From Morinoia aosen (lineage: Eukaryota; Arthropoda; Malacostraca; Amphipoda; Talitridae), in contig CM059562.1 of assembly GCA_030386875.1 (NCBI GenBank), positions 68,508,201 to 68,572,200 on the forward strand: 64,000 nt of DNA. Reading direction: 5' to 3'. Positions 38,401 through 46,921 of this stretch are shown here, piece by piece. Positions within the stretch are counted from its first letter, which is position 1. Every line of letters starts with the position of its first letter. A program made the position numbers and the translations under genes. Under the pieces are notes generated by a model. That model was not told the DNA's origin, did no database searches, and saw only the letters and a list, made by a program, of their open reading frames with translations.

Positions 38401-41400
38401 CTTCGGGCGGCGGCGCGCACACAGACTTCGGGCGGCGGCGCGCACACAGACTTCGGGCGGCGGCGCGCACAGACTTCGGGCGGCGGCGCGCACACAGACT
38501 TCGGGCGGCGGCGCGCACACAGACTTCGGGCGGCGGCGCGCACACAGACTTCGGGCGGCGGCGCGCACACAGACTTCGGGCGGCGGCGCGCACACAGACT
38601 TCGGGCGGCGGCGCGCACAGACTTCGGGCGGCGGCGCGCACAGACTTCGGGCGGCGGCGCGCACAGACTTCGGGCGGCGGCGCGCACAGACTTCGGGCGG
38701 TGGCGCGCACAGACTTCGGGCGGTGGCGCGCACAGACTTCGGGCGGTGGCGCGCACAGACTTCGGCCGGCGGCGCGCACAGACTTCGGGCGGCGGCGCGC
38801 ACAGACTTCGGGCGGCGGCGCGCACAGACTTCGGGCGGCGGCGCGCACAGACTTCGGGCGGCGGCGCGCACAGACTTCGGGCGGCGGCGCGCACAGACTT
38901 CGGGCGGCGGCGCGCACAGAATTCTGTCGTGAGTAAGGCAAGGCTCATCTGTAGACGTGATGCAACACGTCTCCTTGCATCACCTGAAGCTGCCGGCCAC
39001 TTTGATGTGACGTAATATTATGAAACCAAGTCCAGCTACTAAACGGTTTGGCCGTGCAAGTTGTTAGACGGAGTAACGACGTGCATTGAATAGCTGAGGC
39101 TCACCGTTACACAAAATTGAAAACGACGTTGAAGAAACGCGCATCGGTTGTTTGATAATGAAAGTTTTGAACGCATAGCGAACTGTTTTGTGACCCATCG
39201 TTCAAGAAATTATGACTTACCGTCTTATTCACGTGGTATGAATACGAATGAGACGGTAAAATTTAGGTTGTTTGAACACTTGGCACCCCACAACTCACAC
39301 AATGTCGCGTTACTCACAACTACTCACATAATGAAGCAGTTCTGGCAGTGCGTGCCGAACTCCTCCCAGAGCAGCACGGCAGCGTAGGGCTTCTCAGTGC
39401 ACACGACGTCCCCAACTTTGATGTCCTCAGCAGCGACGACGTAGCGGCCCTGCACGGGCGAGTACTTCATCTCCAGCTTGCGGGACAGCGACGGGAACAC
39501 CGGGTGAGGCCCCTTCGTCAGCGGTGGCACTGTGGGGAACAGCTTCACTCGGAAGTCTCCAACTGGAAAACGAGGAGTTGTGTCAGGGGTTTGAGTTGTA
39601 ACATATGGAGATTTTATGCGTTTTTTTGGTGGTTTTTGGTCAGTATGAGGTTCGAATTAATCGAAATAAGGAGTTTTTTGACTTTGAACTTAACTTTGTT
39701 AGTGTGCTATATTTATCGACTAGTGAAGCTAAACTAAGCCACTGGTTCTATTTAGTATCAAGCTTTTACAGTTACCTATAGGAATGGTAGAGGAAACAAG
39801 GTAGGGTCATTTCTATGGGGGAAAATATTTCTCCACTTGTTCGGCCAGCCAATAGAACGCCTTCATTTCAAGTGAAATTTATGATGTCACCATTGCGGGA
39901 TGTCGTTAGGCCATTAGTGGGATCAGGTTTGGGGCTAGCTGTGTTGCCAGATGCAATATGAGCGCTGCTATTGGTCCGTTGTCAATGACGTCATCATCGT
40001 CCCACGGTCGACGAAATAATAACTGCTTTGGTCCTACCTTATTTATTCTACCATGCCTATAGGTCACTTCCCTGTGAAATTACTAGTATCTTGTTAAGTA
40101 AGGTTGATTGTTAAGTAAGTTTTTCAAGCTCAAATTCAAAATAATCAAAAATACAAAATGGATACAACAGCAACGCGAATGTCCAAAAGCCTATATTAGC
40201 GAGTCTTTAGACTATATAATAATAAAAGACATACTTCAACTAGAATTTCAATATCTTTGTATTATCAATAACAATTCATGCATTCGAGTCCACTTGAATT
40301 CAATGGCTCCGAAAATCTCATTTTAATACTTTTACATTGAATGCATGAGGCAAGTAATTGTGTCGGGAATAAGGACACGGTGAGATCGTATTGTTGAACG
40401 GATGCAATCGACACACATAATGAAATGCTGGACATGAAGGATTCAGTTGTATTGCTGGACATGACTGATGCACTGAGTTTCGGTTCAGGGTGCACACCGC
40501 AGCGGTTTTATACGCCAAAGCGGACACAACTGCCGTGTTATAGGTCCAAGCGCACACAACTGCCGTTTTATAGGTCCAAGCGCACACAACTGCCGTTTAT
40601 AGGTCAAAGCGGACAACTGCCGTTTTATAGGTCAAAGCGGACACAAGTGCCGTTTTATAGGTCAAAGCGGACACAAGTGCCGTTTTATCGGTCAAAGCGG
40701 ACACAACTGCCGTTTTATAGGTCAAAGCGGACACAACTGCCGTTTTATAGGTCAAAGCGGACACAACTGCCGTTTTATAGGTCAAAGCGGACACAACTGC
40801 CGTTTTATAGGTCAAAGCGGACACAACTGCCGTTTTATAGGTCAAAGCGGACACAACTGCCGTTTTATAGGTCAAAGCGGACACAACTGCCGTTTTATAG
40901 GTCAAAGCGGACACAACTGCCGTTTTATAGGTCAAAGCGCACACAACTGCCGTTTTATAGGTCAAAGCGCACACAACTGCCGTTTTATAGGTCAAAGCGC
41001 ACACAACTGCCGTTTTAAAGGTCAAAGCGGACACAACTGCCGTTTTATAGGTCAAAGCGGACACAACTGCCGTTTTATAGGTCAAAGCGCACACAACTGC
41101 GGTTTTATAGGTCAAAGCGGACACAGCTGCGGTTATATAGGTCGAAGCGCACACAACTGCGGTTTTATAGGTCAAAGCGGACACAACTGCGGTTATATAG
41201 GTCAAAGCGGACCCGATAACGACGCAACAACTCAATGTTGACACCATACAACGATTTACTGGTCTACAGCTCACCATTCTTGACGACTTTGCCGCTCTCG
41301 AAGATGCTGAGCCACTTCTGGATGTCCTTCTGCACCTCCATCCGCTTGTCTCGGTCCATCTTGGCCCAGTCAAGCCATTTGAGCGCCTGCCGGAACGAGT

Positions 41401-44400
41401 CGCGCGCCTCCAGGTGCCTCTTAAGGTCCACCAAAATGCGGGCTTTGCGCTTGTACAACTTGAACTTCAGCTCCTGTAACGTGAAAATCCATTAATTTTT
41501 TATTATTAGTTTTAAAATGCCTTTACTCAAATTACCAAGATGTATTTTTTCACATTTTCAACATACTTTCACACAAAATACAGAGGAACAAAGTTTGGGA
41601 CATGCTGCCATACTTGAGAAACATCAACAAAGCGACTGTGAGAGACGCAATCAACTTGTCTATCGTAGCAGCTGTTCAAGTCCACGTCTAGTGTCGCTAC
41701 CGCTTATTCCACGAGTCTTGCGCCAGCTTCTCAAAATCTCCACTACGGAGACATATTCGTCTTCAAGAAGAACCCTTTCATCTAAGTTCATGGGGCTTAT
41801 GGAAGTTCTGCGCAGGGCCCTACATTTGCTGATTTTTTAAATGTCAGATTTGGAAGATCTTGTAAACAAAACTGCTTTAAAATCAGACCAATATATGTGA
41901 AGTGTGTCGATCTTTGAGTGACTTTCAAATCTGAGGCTCACATCTGTTATTTTAGCAATAGATTTCAAAAAATTTGTTTCACAGTTTACCATGAAGAAAT
42001 AACAGTTTTTCAATTTTTTGAAGTGGACTTAAGTACAGACTGAGACGCACACCAAAAGGTGAACAGAGTATCCAAGAAAAATGAACTCATCCTTCGACGG
42101 ACGATTACTCTTGTATTTTTGGTTTTTGTCTCAAGCGCATTGAAGTTTTTCTTCCCGACGTTCAATTTTCTTCAATTCATTGTTATTTTTTGTTATTCTC
42201 ATAATAATCGTACGAATGTCAATAAACGCCTGCATCTAAAAATAAAAACAATGTATAAGTACTGAACCGCCAAAGAGTACATTTTTTGGGACAACCTTAA
42301 TACTTCAGACCTACCATTACAGGCACCAATACGTCATTGTTTGTTTAATCACCGTTTAAAAATCAGGAATCAACAATTTGCTTCAGAGAATTGAAAAATT
42401 TGGTTTGGATTGGTTTTTAACCCACACTGAGTCAGAATGGTTGATCAGAAGCTTTATATTACTAAATATCCCAGGAATACTTTTTGGAAACAAAATTAAA
42501 ACTCGCTTCGAAATGCTTTAGAACAAATTATTTAAATAATTTCAATGGCATTGTCGTCACAAACAGCTGTCAAACCGCCCAGCTTCCACCCAAAAATAGC
42601 AAACTAATCAATTCTATCTGAAAGCAACAGCTGACGCTCTCATCTCATGGGAACACAAATGCTTCTAAGCTTTTTTCGAACCAATTAAAATACACTAGTT
42701 TCTTTACTAATTTTTTAGAGCGACTCAAATAAATCTACATTTGCGCTTCACACAAGTTTAGCATTCGTTTAAAATTAGCATTCGTTTAGCAATCGTTTAA
42801 AACTAAAATTTGTTTAGCGTTCGTTTAAAATTGACATTCGTTTAGCGATCGTTTACAATAAGCATTCGCTTAGCGGTCGTTTACAATAAGCATTCGCTTA
42901 GCGGTCGTTTAAACTTAGCATTCGTTTAGCGATCGCTTAAAATTAACGTTCGTTTAAAATAAGAATTCTCGCAACACTAAGGATGCACCACCACATAAAT
43001 TATTTTAATACTAGATATAAAACACCAACGCACTAGTTAATACAAATTACACATCACTGCATTAAATACACCAGCCCCAGATGAATTACAGTAACATAAA
43101 ATTCACGATTTAACATTGTGTTACACTCAAACTCAATAAATTCGAGCTCAGTACTGCAACAAGAATTGACCAGTTCTATAAACCATTAATCTGAAGAAAC
43201 AAAAATTTCAATAAGTAAGAAACATTCCAAAGAACATTTACTCCAATTTTCCTTTACGATAGGTTCAGGCGAACGAAAAATCTAACTTGGTTCTGAAGCA
43301 TTCGAAGGATCTGCTAATTCAATCAAGATATTCAATTTATAACTGCAGCATTAAATAGATCAGTTAATTGTTTCATAATAACCCAATTTATAACTGCAGC
43401 ATTCGATGGATCAGTAAATTCTTTCAAGATAATCCAATAAATAACTGCAGCATTCGAAGGATAAGTTGATTCTTGAGAGGTACTTATAACTTCATGACTC
43501 ACTTTAGGGTAATGATGCTCGAGGGCCTCATCAATATCCTTTACGCAGTAATAGAAGTCATTGAGGTGATAGAGCGCTGCAGATCGGTTGGCCAGGCAGA
43601 TGGGGTACAGCGTCATCTTCCGTGGGTCCGCATTCTCCTCTGACGGATAAAAGAAGCAAATAAGAACGAAAATCAGAAAACCATTGCGAGAAAAATACTC
43701 AACTCTAAAGAAGCTCGGGCGACTAAAACAAAACAATGAACACGAAAATTGGAAAACTCATGCGAGAAAAATACGCCCAACTCTAAAGAAGATCGAAAAG
43801 AACGATCAAGACTAAAAGGATCGAAGATGTAGAAATAATTAGATAAGGAAATGTGCAAGGTACTGTGAATAAAAATTCCTACACTGCTGTTAAAACAGCA
43901 AATGAAAAGAAGTTTAAGAAAGAAGATATAAAGGAGGAGAAAAGAGTAATAGCCATTGGAAAAGGATAGAACTACTCCATGAAGAAATAGATTATTTGTA
44001 ACACAAGTAAAAACTGATGCTATTTCACTAAAGTGAAAACTTACCTAACCTTCGTTTTGTGTAGAATTTAGAACGAGTTACGCTAGAAAGAAATGCGCGC
44101 ACTGAACTGAAAGCTTTCATCATAAATACTCAACTAAAGTGTTCATTAGACAGTGGGAAAGAGTAATAGAGTTGAGGGTATATTCATCATTTAGTGGAGA
44201 CGCCTAAGGATTTGAAACATATTGTTATAGTGAAATAAATGTAGTGTTACTATTTCTAACATTGTCGCCCATTTCAGTTGCTCCTATAGAGCTTCATGCC
44301 TGGCGTATACAAGTGACAACTGTGAAGGGCGTGGCTACTCATTAGTAAATCAAATCAGAACGATTTCAATTTGCAATTTACTTGCTTCTATATTTAGTCA

Positions 44401-45191
44401 TTTATTTGTTTACGAAGCGAAACTTAGTTCTTTAATAATATTTTCACGACTTCACTATAGTGATTTTTCGAATTTATGTATTTTGTTAAGAGAATTTTTA
44501 TGTGCTTGATACTTTTCAAATTCTGACTTCAGAAGAGACGCGTGGTTTAAAATTTTATTTCTCCCACGTCCTTTCAATACCAGGACCTCATGTTTGAATA
44601 TTTTGTATGACGTATGCGTTCTTCCACCAACGTTATTGAAAATACTTTTCAAAGAAAGCAGCAGCATTTCTGCAAAATTTTAACCTACACAGAAACGACG
44701 CTTACGAAAATATCTGCGGAAGAAAACTTTTTAAAGAAAATTCACGTAACACATTAAGGAACACTTGGAAAGAAATAGTACACTCGGGTGCCTGTCACAG
44801 TGAAGTTCTCAGAGAGAGAACTTCAAAGAACACAAAAGGACGCAGCCATAACAACACTTCACTCACTGATCAATTTCCAATATTTACCAGATAACACAGG
44901 GGCCTTTACGACAGCTTGACTATAGCACTGTAACGCTTCTACGTTTTTTTTCCGTCCGAATGCTTTGTTTCCAGCCTCTTTTCTATCGAGCGCATCCCGT
45001 TCCGACTTTCCGTGGTAAAAAGTGCGTATTTCGATGTCGTGCACCGCGGGCACTTTCTCGTAGCAGAAGCGAACTTTTTCTTCATCGGTGGAGATCTTCG
45101 AGAATTGCTGGAGCAACTCGTTGGACATCGACTGGCGGACGGTCTGGTAGTACTGCTTGAAGAAGCCCGGTCTGTCCATGTCCTCCAGCAT
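23262..45191 (-). CDS. SMYD4: SMYD4-like SET and MYND domain lysine methyltransferase (10 exons)
   Basis: Coding exons, in order of transcription: 45191-44888, 43639-43503, 41473-41275, 39562-39328, 36239-36014, 34752-34170, 28191-27981, 25965-25809, 25400-25227 and 23483-23262. All junctions are AG/GT and phases match throughout, giving 815 residues (human SMYD4 is about 804). Order: TPR region (about 65-210), first SET part (about 240-285), MYND zinc finger with all eight ligands (C286, C289, C299, C302, C308, C312, H319, C323), a Ser/Asn-rich linker and charged helix (378-510), the SET core with NHSCNP (623-628) and ENYGP (655-659), post-SET cysteines C681, C683, C686, C705, C708, and a short C-terminal helical region. 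SMYD4 proteins are SET-family methyltransferases acting on histones or other proteins using S-adenosylmethionine; activity here is inferred from intact motifs. A splice acceptor precedes the first exon, so 5' non-coding exon(s) lie further right. Confidence 0.93.
23748..23786. other. Perfect 17-bp hairpin in SMYD4 intron 9
   Basis: acgcgggtatcgtgatc, a 5-base loop (ccctc), then gatcacgatacccgcgt: a perfect inverted repeat, 17 bp per arm. It is GC-richer than the surrounding intron. Confidence 0.9.
23983..25200. repeat. 27-bp minisatellite array (~45 units), SMYD4 intron 9
   Basis: Units of atgcaactcgatgactgcgg plus taaagac, nearly identical, with a few 25-26-bp variants at the right end. The period is a multiple of 3 and several frames on both strands lack stops, so long repetitive peptides appear by translation. 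They lie between two verified SMYD4 splice sites and are intron sequence. Confidence 0.97.
25227..25400 (-). CDS. SMYD4: SMYD4 exon 9 (post-SET zinc region)
   Basis: Phase 0 at both ends (GCGACAG acceptor, GTACGA donor). Residues 685-742: ACVEDWPTY completes the CQCEAC post-SET motif begun in the previous exon, then KCHKCQAPL and YKCVQCG give two further Cys pairs. Reading would continue in frame into the 27-bp repeat if the intron were retained. Confidence 0.92.
25401..25808. other. SMYD4 intron 8
   Basis: Short 408-bp intron, AT-rich, without a repeat; donor GTGAGA on the right, acceptor CAG on the left. Confidence 0.8.
25809..25965 (-). CDS. SMYD4: SMYD4 exon 8 (SET core, C-terminal half)
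   Basis: 157 bp, phase 2 in, phase 0 out. Residues 632-684: YFSGNSVITRAIRPIAKGE, then ENYGP with the catalytic-site tyrosine Y657 and the conserved RYWFDCQCE end. This part builds the cofactor and substrate pocket in SET domains. Confidence 0.93.
26017..27545. repeat. 27-bp minisatellite array (~55 units), SMYD4 intron 7
   Basis: Plus-strand unit ggtcatatctgagagaaaaa plus gggcact with many point variants; units shorten to about 24-25 bp between 27130 and 27390. On the transcribed (minus) strand each unit reads CCCTTTTTCTCTCAG then ATATGACC, a textbook pyrimidine tract plus CAG. The array begins about 50 bp upstream of the exon 8 acceptor. Confidence 0.96.
27546..27980. other. SMYD4 intron 7, right part
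   Basis: AT-rich, no recognised element; ends at the exon 7 donor GTAAGC. Confidence 0.6.
27981..28191 (-). CDS. SMYD4: SMYD4 exon 7 (SET core with NHSCNP)
   Basis: 211 bp, phase 1 in and 2 out. Residues 562-631: NELKLTEAESLAGGLLLRFL, a helix and strand region typical of SMYD proteins, then YPTLAYFNHSCNPAQV. NHSCNP is the cofactor-binding signature of SET domains and is fully conserved here. Confidence 0.95.
28192..31130. other. SMYD4 intron 6, left part, with two degenerate repeat zones
   Basis: Positions 28250-28440 hold about five copies of a ~40-bp unit (tttatattggctttga, then ggcaacctatactcg). Positions about 30200-30600 hold about four diverged copies of a ~100-bp unit with gattttctttaatatac and tgcaagtt. 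The rest is AT-rich sequence without recognised genes. Confidence 0.65.
31141..31481. repeat. 21-bp minisatellite array (~16 units), SMYD4 intron 6
   Basis: Near-identical units of gcacccctggaatatcgtat plus c. The flanks (cgtacccgcctgaaat on the left, gcacccctagggggagtgag on the right) resemble imperfect unit edges. Divisible by 3 and stop-free in several frames on both strands, so it yields apparent open frames that are intron sequence. Confidence 0.96.
31482..32975. other. SMYD4 intron 6, central part: nothing recognised
   Basis: AT-rich intron sequence. No coding frame with motifs, no clear repeat. Confidence 0.4.
32976..33930. mobile_element. Duplicated transposon-like segment with inverted portion
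   Basis: A ~250-bp segment at about 32980-33235 recurs in direct orientation at about 33665-33925 (shared aaaattttgatccgat, gtttgaaatttggccagt, attcgtgtaaatttttcgat, atgctagaac). Part of it is also present inverted at about 33345-33480 (cctagcataaaaactcactg against cagtgagttttttatgctag-like sequence). This pattern suggests a decayed element with inverted ends and a partial duplication. No open frame of size. Confidence 0.7.
34170..34752 (-). CDS. SMYD4: SMYD4 exon 6 (linker insertion and helical segment)
   Basis: 583 bp, phase 0 in and 1 out; the largest exon, residues 368-561. After AVLRLKPKAK comes a Ser/Thr/Asn-rich stretch (378-437), an acidic-basic patch (DSDKENKDNKENG), then a highly charged, heptad-like helix (about 460-510; EEEQKRLLAEEEQQRKKLEE). 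From 511 the family resumes with WRIYNLVRHSQDRTVEDYF and MAVFMLKALRKTKYF. The charged part is probably a coiled coil inserted between MYND and the SET core. Confidence 0.92.
35345..35720 (-). mobile_element. Dispersed ~350-bp repeat, copy 10
   Basis: Minus-strand copy in SMYD4 intron 5. It opens on the plus strand with agtttaaacctccccaagca and ends near ttccccta-gggagcctta and the atagatgctatagttgtatt head. More diverged than copies 5 and 9. Confidence 0.7.
36014..36239 (-). CDS. SMYD4: SMYD4 exon 5 (MYND zinc finger, main part)
   Basis: 226 bp, phase 2 in, 0 out. Residues 292-367: TRAPIPCTTCSGVVFCSSDC then AYFHKVEC provide six of the eight MYND zinc ligands; the first CxxC (HCQNC) is in the preceding exon. 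MYND fingers bind proline-rich partner peptides. A helix with SINCFLAFRML follows. Confidence 0.95.
36283..36650 (-). mobile_element. Dispersed ~350-bp repeat, copy 6
   Basis: Well-preserved minus-strand copy in SMYD4 intron 4, beginning about 45 bp from the exon 5 acceptor. On the plus strand: agtttaagcctccctaaccg, body with purine-rich agaagagagtc, ccctcacatttttcccctgg, and cccatagatacaatatctgt head. Confidence 0.82.
36651..37615. other. SMYD4 intron 4, between repeat copy 6 and the GC-rich array
   Basis: A 114-codon plus-strand open frame (36828-37172) has no recognised motif and lies antisense inside the intron; I do not call it. The segment is otherwise unremarkable until composition turns GC-rich near 37600. 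Confidence 0.45.
37622..38925. repeat. 23/25-bp GC-rich minisatellite array (~55 units), SMYD4 intron 4
   Basis: Units of cagacttcgggcggcggcgc plus gca (23 bp), very uniform and CpG-dense. About eleven units between 38310 and 38610 carry an extra CA (cgcacacagac, 25 bp). A few units near 38700-38770 have ggtggc or ggccgg changes. The array is by far the GC-richest part of the window and keeps all six frames free of stops for long stretches. Confidence 0.97.
38926..39327. other. SMYD4 intron 4, right end
   Basis: About 400 bp between the GC-rich array and the exon 4 donor (GTGAGT). Near the donor a small duplication, cgttactcacaactactcac (39309-39327), places a second actcac 10 bp away. Confidence 0.6.
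39328..39562 (-). CDS. SMYD4: SMYD4 exon 4 (SET N-terminal part and first MYND CxxC)
   Basis: 235 bp, phase 1 in, 2 out, residues 214-291. It reads GRYVVAAEDIKVGDVVCTEK and PYAAVLLWEEFGTHCQNCF. The stretch from GRYVVAAEDI is the typical opening of the SET domain in SMYD proteins; HCQNC begins the MYND finger. Confidence 0.94.
39775..40063. mobile_element. MITE-like element with 34-bp terminal inverted repeats
   Basis: Left end cctataggaatggtagagga and on to aaggtaggg; right end is its inverse complement, tcctaccttatttattctac then catgcctatagg, with 28 of 34 positions matching. The 289-bp element has no coding capacity and lies in SMYD4 intron 3. No clear target-site duplication is visible, partly because CCTATAGG is itself palindromic. 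Confidence 0.8.
40500..41215. repeat. 30-bp minisatellite array (~24 units), SMYD4 intron 3
   Basis: Units of gtcaaagcggacacaactgc plus cgttttatag. Variants include cgcacaca/cggacaca and cggttatatag near the right end; one unit near 40600 has lost several bases. The array ends about 60 bp from the exon 3 donor. Apparent long open frames on both strands are repeat products. Confidence 0.96.
41275..41473 (-). CDS. SMYD4: SMYD4 exon 3 (TPR helices)
   Basis: 199 bp, phase 0 in, 1 out, residues 148-213. ELKFKLYKRKARILVDLKRH then EARDSFRQALKWLD match the TPR helix pair that precedes the SET domain in SMYD4; the rest is helical and charged (KMDRDKRMEVQKDIQKWLS). Confidence 0.92.
41474..43502. other. 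SMYD4 intron 2 with two tandem-repeat zones
   Basis: At 42758-42965 there are about seven degenerate copies of a ~29-bp unit (agcattcgtttagcgatcgt plus ttaaaatt). At about 43290-43470 there are three to four copies of a ~57-bp unit (ataactgcagcattcgaagg, atcagttaattctttcaaga) ending about 30 bp from the exon 2 donor. No gene seen. Confidence 0.75.
43503..43639 (-). CDS. SMYD4: SMYD4 exon 2 (TPR helices)
   Basis: 137 bp, phase 1 in, 0 out, residues 102-147. ICLANRSAALYHLNDFYYCV and KDIDEALEHHYP is the standard TPR motif (ANRSAxxxxL, DxxxAL) seen in SMYD4 and other TPR proteins. Confidence 0.95.
43640..44887. other. SMYD4 intron 1
   Basis: 1.25-kb intron. At about 43655-43795 two ~85-bp copies (gcgagaaaaatactcaactc / gcgagaaaaatacgcccaac, each followed by taaagaag) lie next to the exon 2 acceptor. 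The remainder shows nothing recognised. Confidence 0.65.
44888..45191 (-). CDS. SMYD4: SMYD4 exon 1 (first coding exon)
   Basis: ATG at 45191 (context CGAAGATGC), residues 1-101, phase 1 out at TCTG before GTAAAT. It reads MLEDMDRPGFFKQYYQTVRQ, a helical start, and RKEAGNKAFGRKKNVEALQC, the first TPR helix. The exon begins at 45201 after GATTCTTCTTCAG, and four codons precede the ATG in frame without a stop. The start is therefore likely but an upstream exon contributing more residues cannot be excluded. Confidence 0.88.
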
Positions 45192-45199
45192 CTTCGTGG

Positions 45200-45375
45200 A
45201 TCTGAAGAAGAATCATTGCGTTAAAATAAGGGCAATGATTGGACATAACAAGAAGAATCGTGGTAAAACAGGCGCAAACGGCACATCAACAGAAGAATCA
45301 TTGAAATAGGCGCAAATACGGCACATCACAAGAAGAATCATGTTAAATCAGGCGCACAGGCTGCATATCACAAGT
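45200..45375. repeat. ~48-bp tandem repeat abutting SMYD4 exon 1
   Basis: Three to four diverged units of agaagaatcat-gttaaa-caggcgcaaa-cggcacatcac start exactly at the acceptor of the first coding exon. Confidence 0.7.
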
Positions 45376-45552
45376 AACTATGTTCAACAAAACAGAGTTT
45401 CGTGATAGGGCTGCGAAAAAATTCATAGAGGTAGCGTTCAGCGAAATTTTCTAACGTTACTCGACATATGTAAGGAAACACGACAGAACGCAACTTGGTA
45501 ACAGCACAGTGCGCTCGTCTTGGCAAATTCTGCATGAACTTATTATTATTAT

Positions 45553-45862
45553 TATATAAGAAAGTTTTAGCCTCCCTTAACCACGACAAAGATGTTCCAT
45601 GAGAGGAAAGAGGAAGGCACCATTTAGTATGGAGTTGAGGGAACGTGGAATCTATGCACAAGGTGCACAGAAACAGTAAGCTAGGAAAGAAGTTCATGAA
45701 ACAAGAAAAAAAGTTGAAGAAGAAAGTAGTAGGTGCTGAAGAACAGGACAGCAGTGAACCGAAAAAAGATGGCTCGTAACAAAACAAAAACCTCTTTTAT
45801 TACAACAAAAAGGAAGCCTACCTAACCTTTAGCTCGGGCCCACACATGGTTCCCCTGGGTTC
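45553..45862 (-). mobile_element. Dispersed ~350-bp repeat, copy 7
   Basis: Well-preserved minus-strand copy upstream of SMYD4 exon 1 (agttttagcctcccttaacc start, gaacaggacagcagtgaacc middle, tttagctcgggcccacacat). The distal hairpin head is truncated. Confidence 0.82.
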
Positions 45863-46126
45863 TGCATGAACTGCACTCTTTGTTATTAGCATAAGTCCGT
45901 CATCCCAGCTTTTGGTTTGTGTATGAAAAATGAAAGCAGGTGTTGAAATACGTTACTTCACAGTAAAATACTTTCAATTGTTGACCACTGATAGAAACTC
46001 AAAAAAACAGCTACCATTTTCTGGAATTTTAGAACAAAATGTGTACACGAAGTAACAATTTAACTAAAAAATAATAATTACTGAGGCTTTAGCCTTGCAC
46101 GTCCACGGGATCAGTAACAAGGATTA

Positions 46127-46921
46127 ATAACGGGAGCAATAACGAGGATTTAACATAACGAATAATATCGTCAAAAGCCTAAAGAAAATAACGGGAGCAA
46201 TAACGAGGATTTAACATAACGAATAATATCGTCAAAAGCCTAAAGAAAATAACGGGAGCAATAACGAGGATTTAACATAACGAATAATATCGTCAAAAGC
46301 CTAAAGAAAATAACGGGAGCAATAACGAGGATTTAACATAACGAATAATATCGTCAAAAGCCTAAAGAAAATAACGGGAGCAATAACGAGGATTTAACAT
46401 AACGAATAATATCGTCAAAAGCCTAAAGAAAATAACGGGAGCAATAACGAGGATTTAACATAACGAATAATATCGTCAAAAGCCTAAAGAAAATAACGGG
46501 AGCAATAACGAGGATTTAACATAACGAATAATATCGTCAAAAGCCTAAAGAAAATAACGGGAGCAATAACGAGGATTTAACATAACGAATAATATCGTCA
46601 AAAGCCTAAAGAAAATAACGGGAGCAATAACGAGGATTTAACATAACGAATAATATCGTCAAAAGCCTAAAGAAAATAACGGGAGCAATAACGAGGATTT
46701 AACATAACGAATAATATCGTCAAAAGCCTAAAGAAAATAACGGGAGCAATAACGAGGATTTATCATAACGAATAATATCGTCAAAAGCCTAAAGAAAATA
46801 ACGGGAGCAATAACGAGGATTTATCATAACGAATAATATCGTCAAAAGCCTAAAGAAAATAACGGGAGCAATAACGAGGATTTAACATAACGAATAATAT
46901 CGTCAAAAGCCTAAAGAAAAT
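46127..46921. repeat. 61-bp tandem array (13 units)
   Basis: Thirteen almost identical units of 61 bp, each starting taacgggagcaataacgagg and containing cataacgaataatatcgtca. Only visible difference: two units near 46761 and 46822 have ttatcat in place of ttaacat. It may lie in the 5' intron of SMYD4. Confidence 0.97.

Noticed and set aside
37485-38948. Open frames of 430-490 codons on both strands
   Set aside because: 23-bp GC-rich repeat without stops in any frame, located within SMYD4 intron 4.
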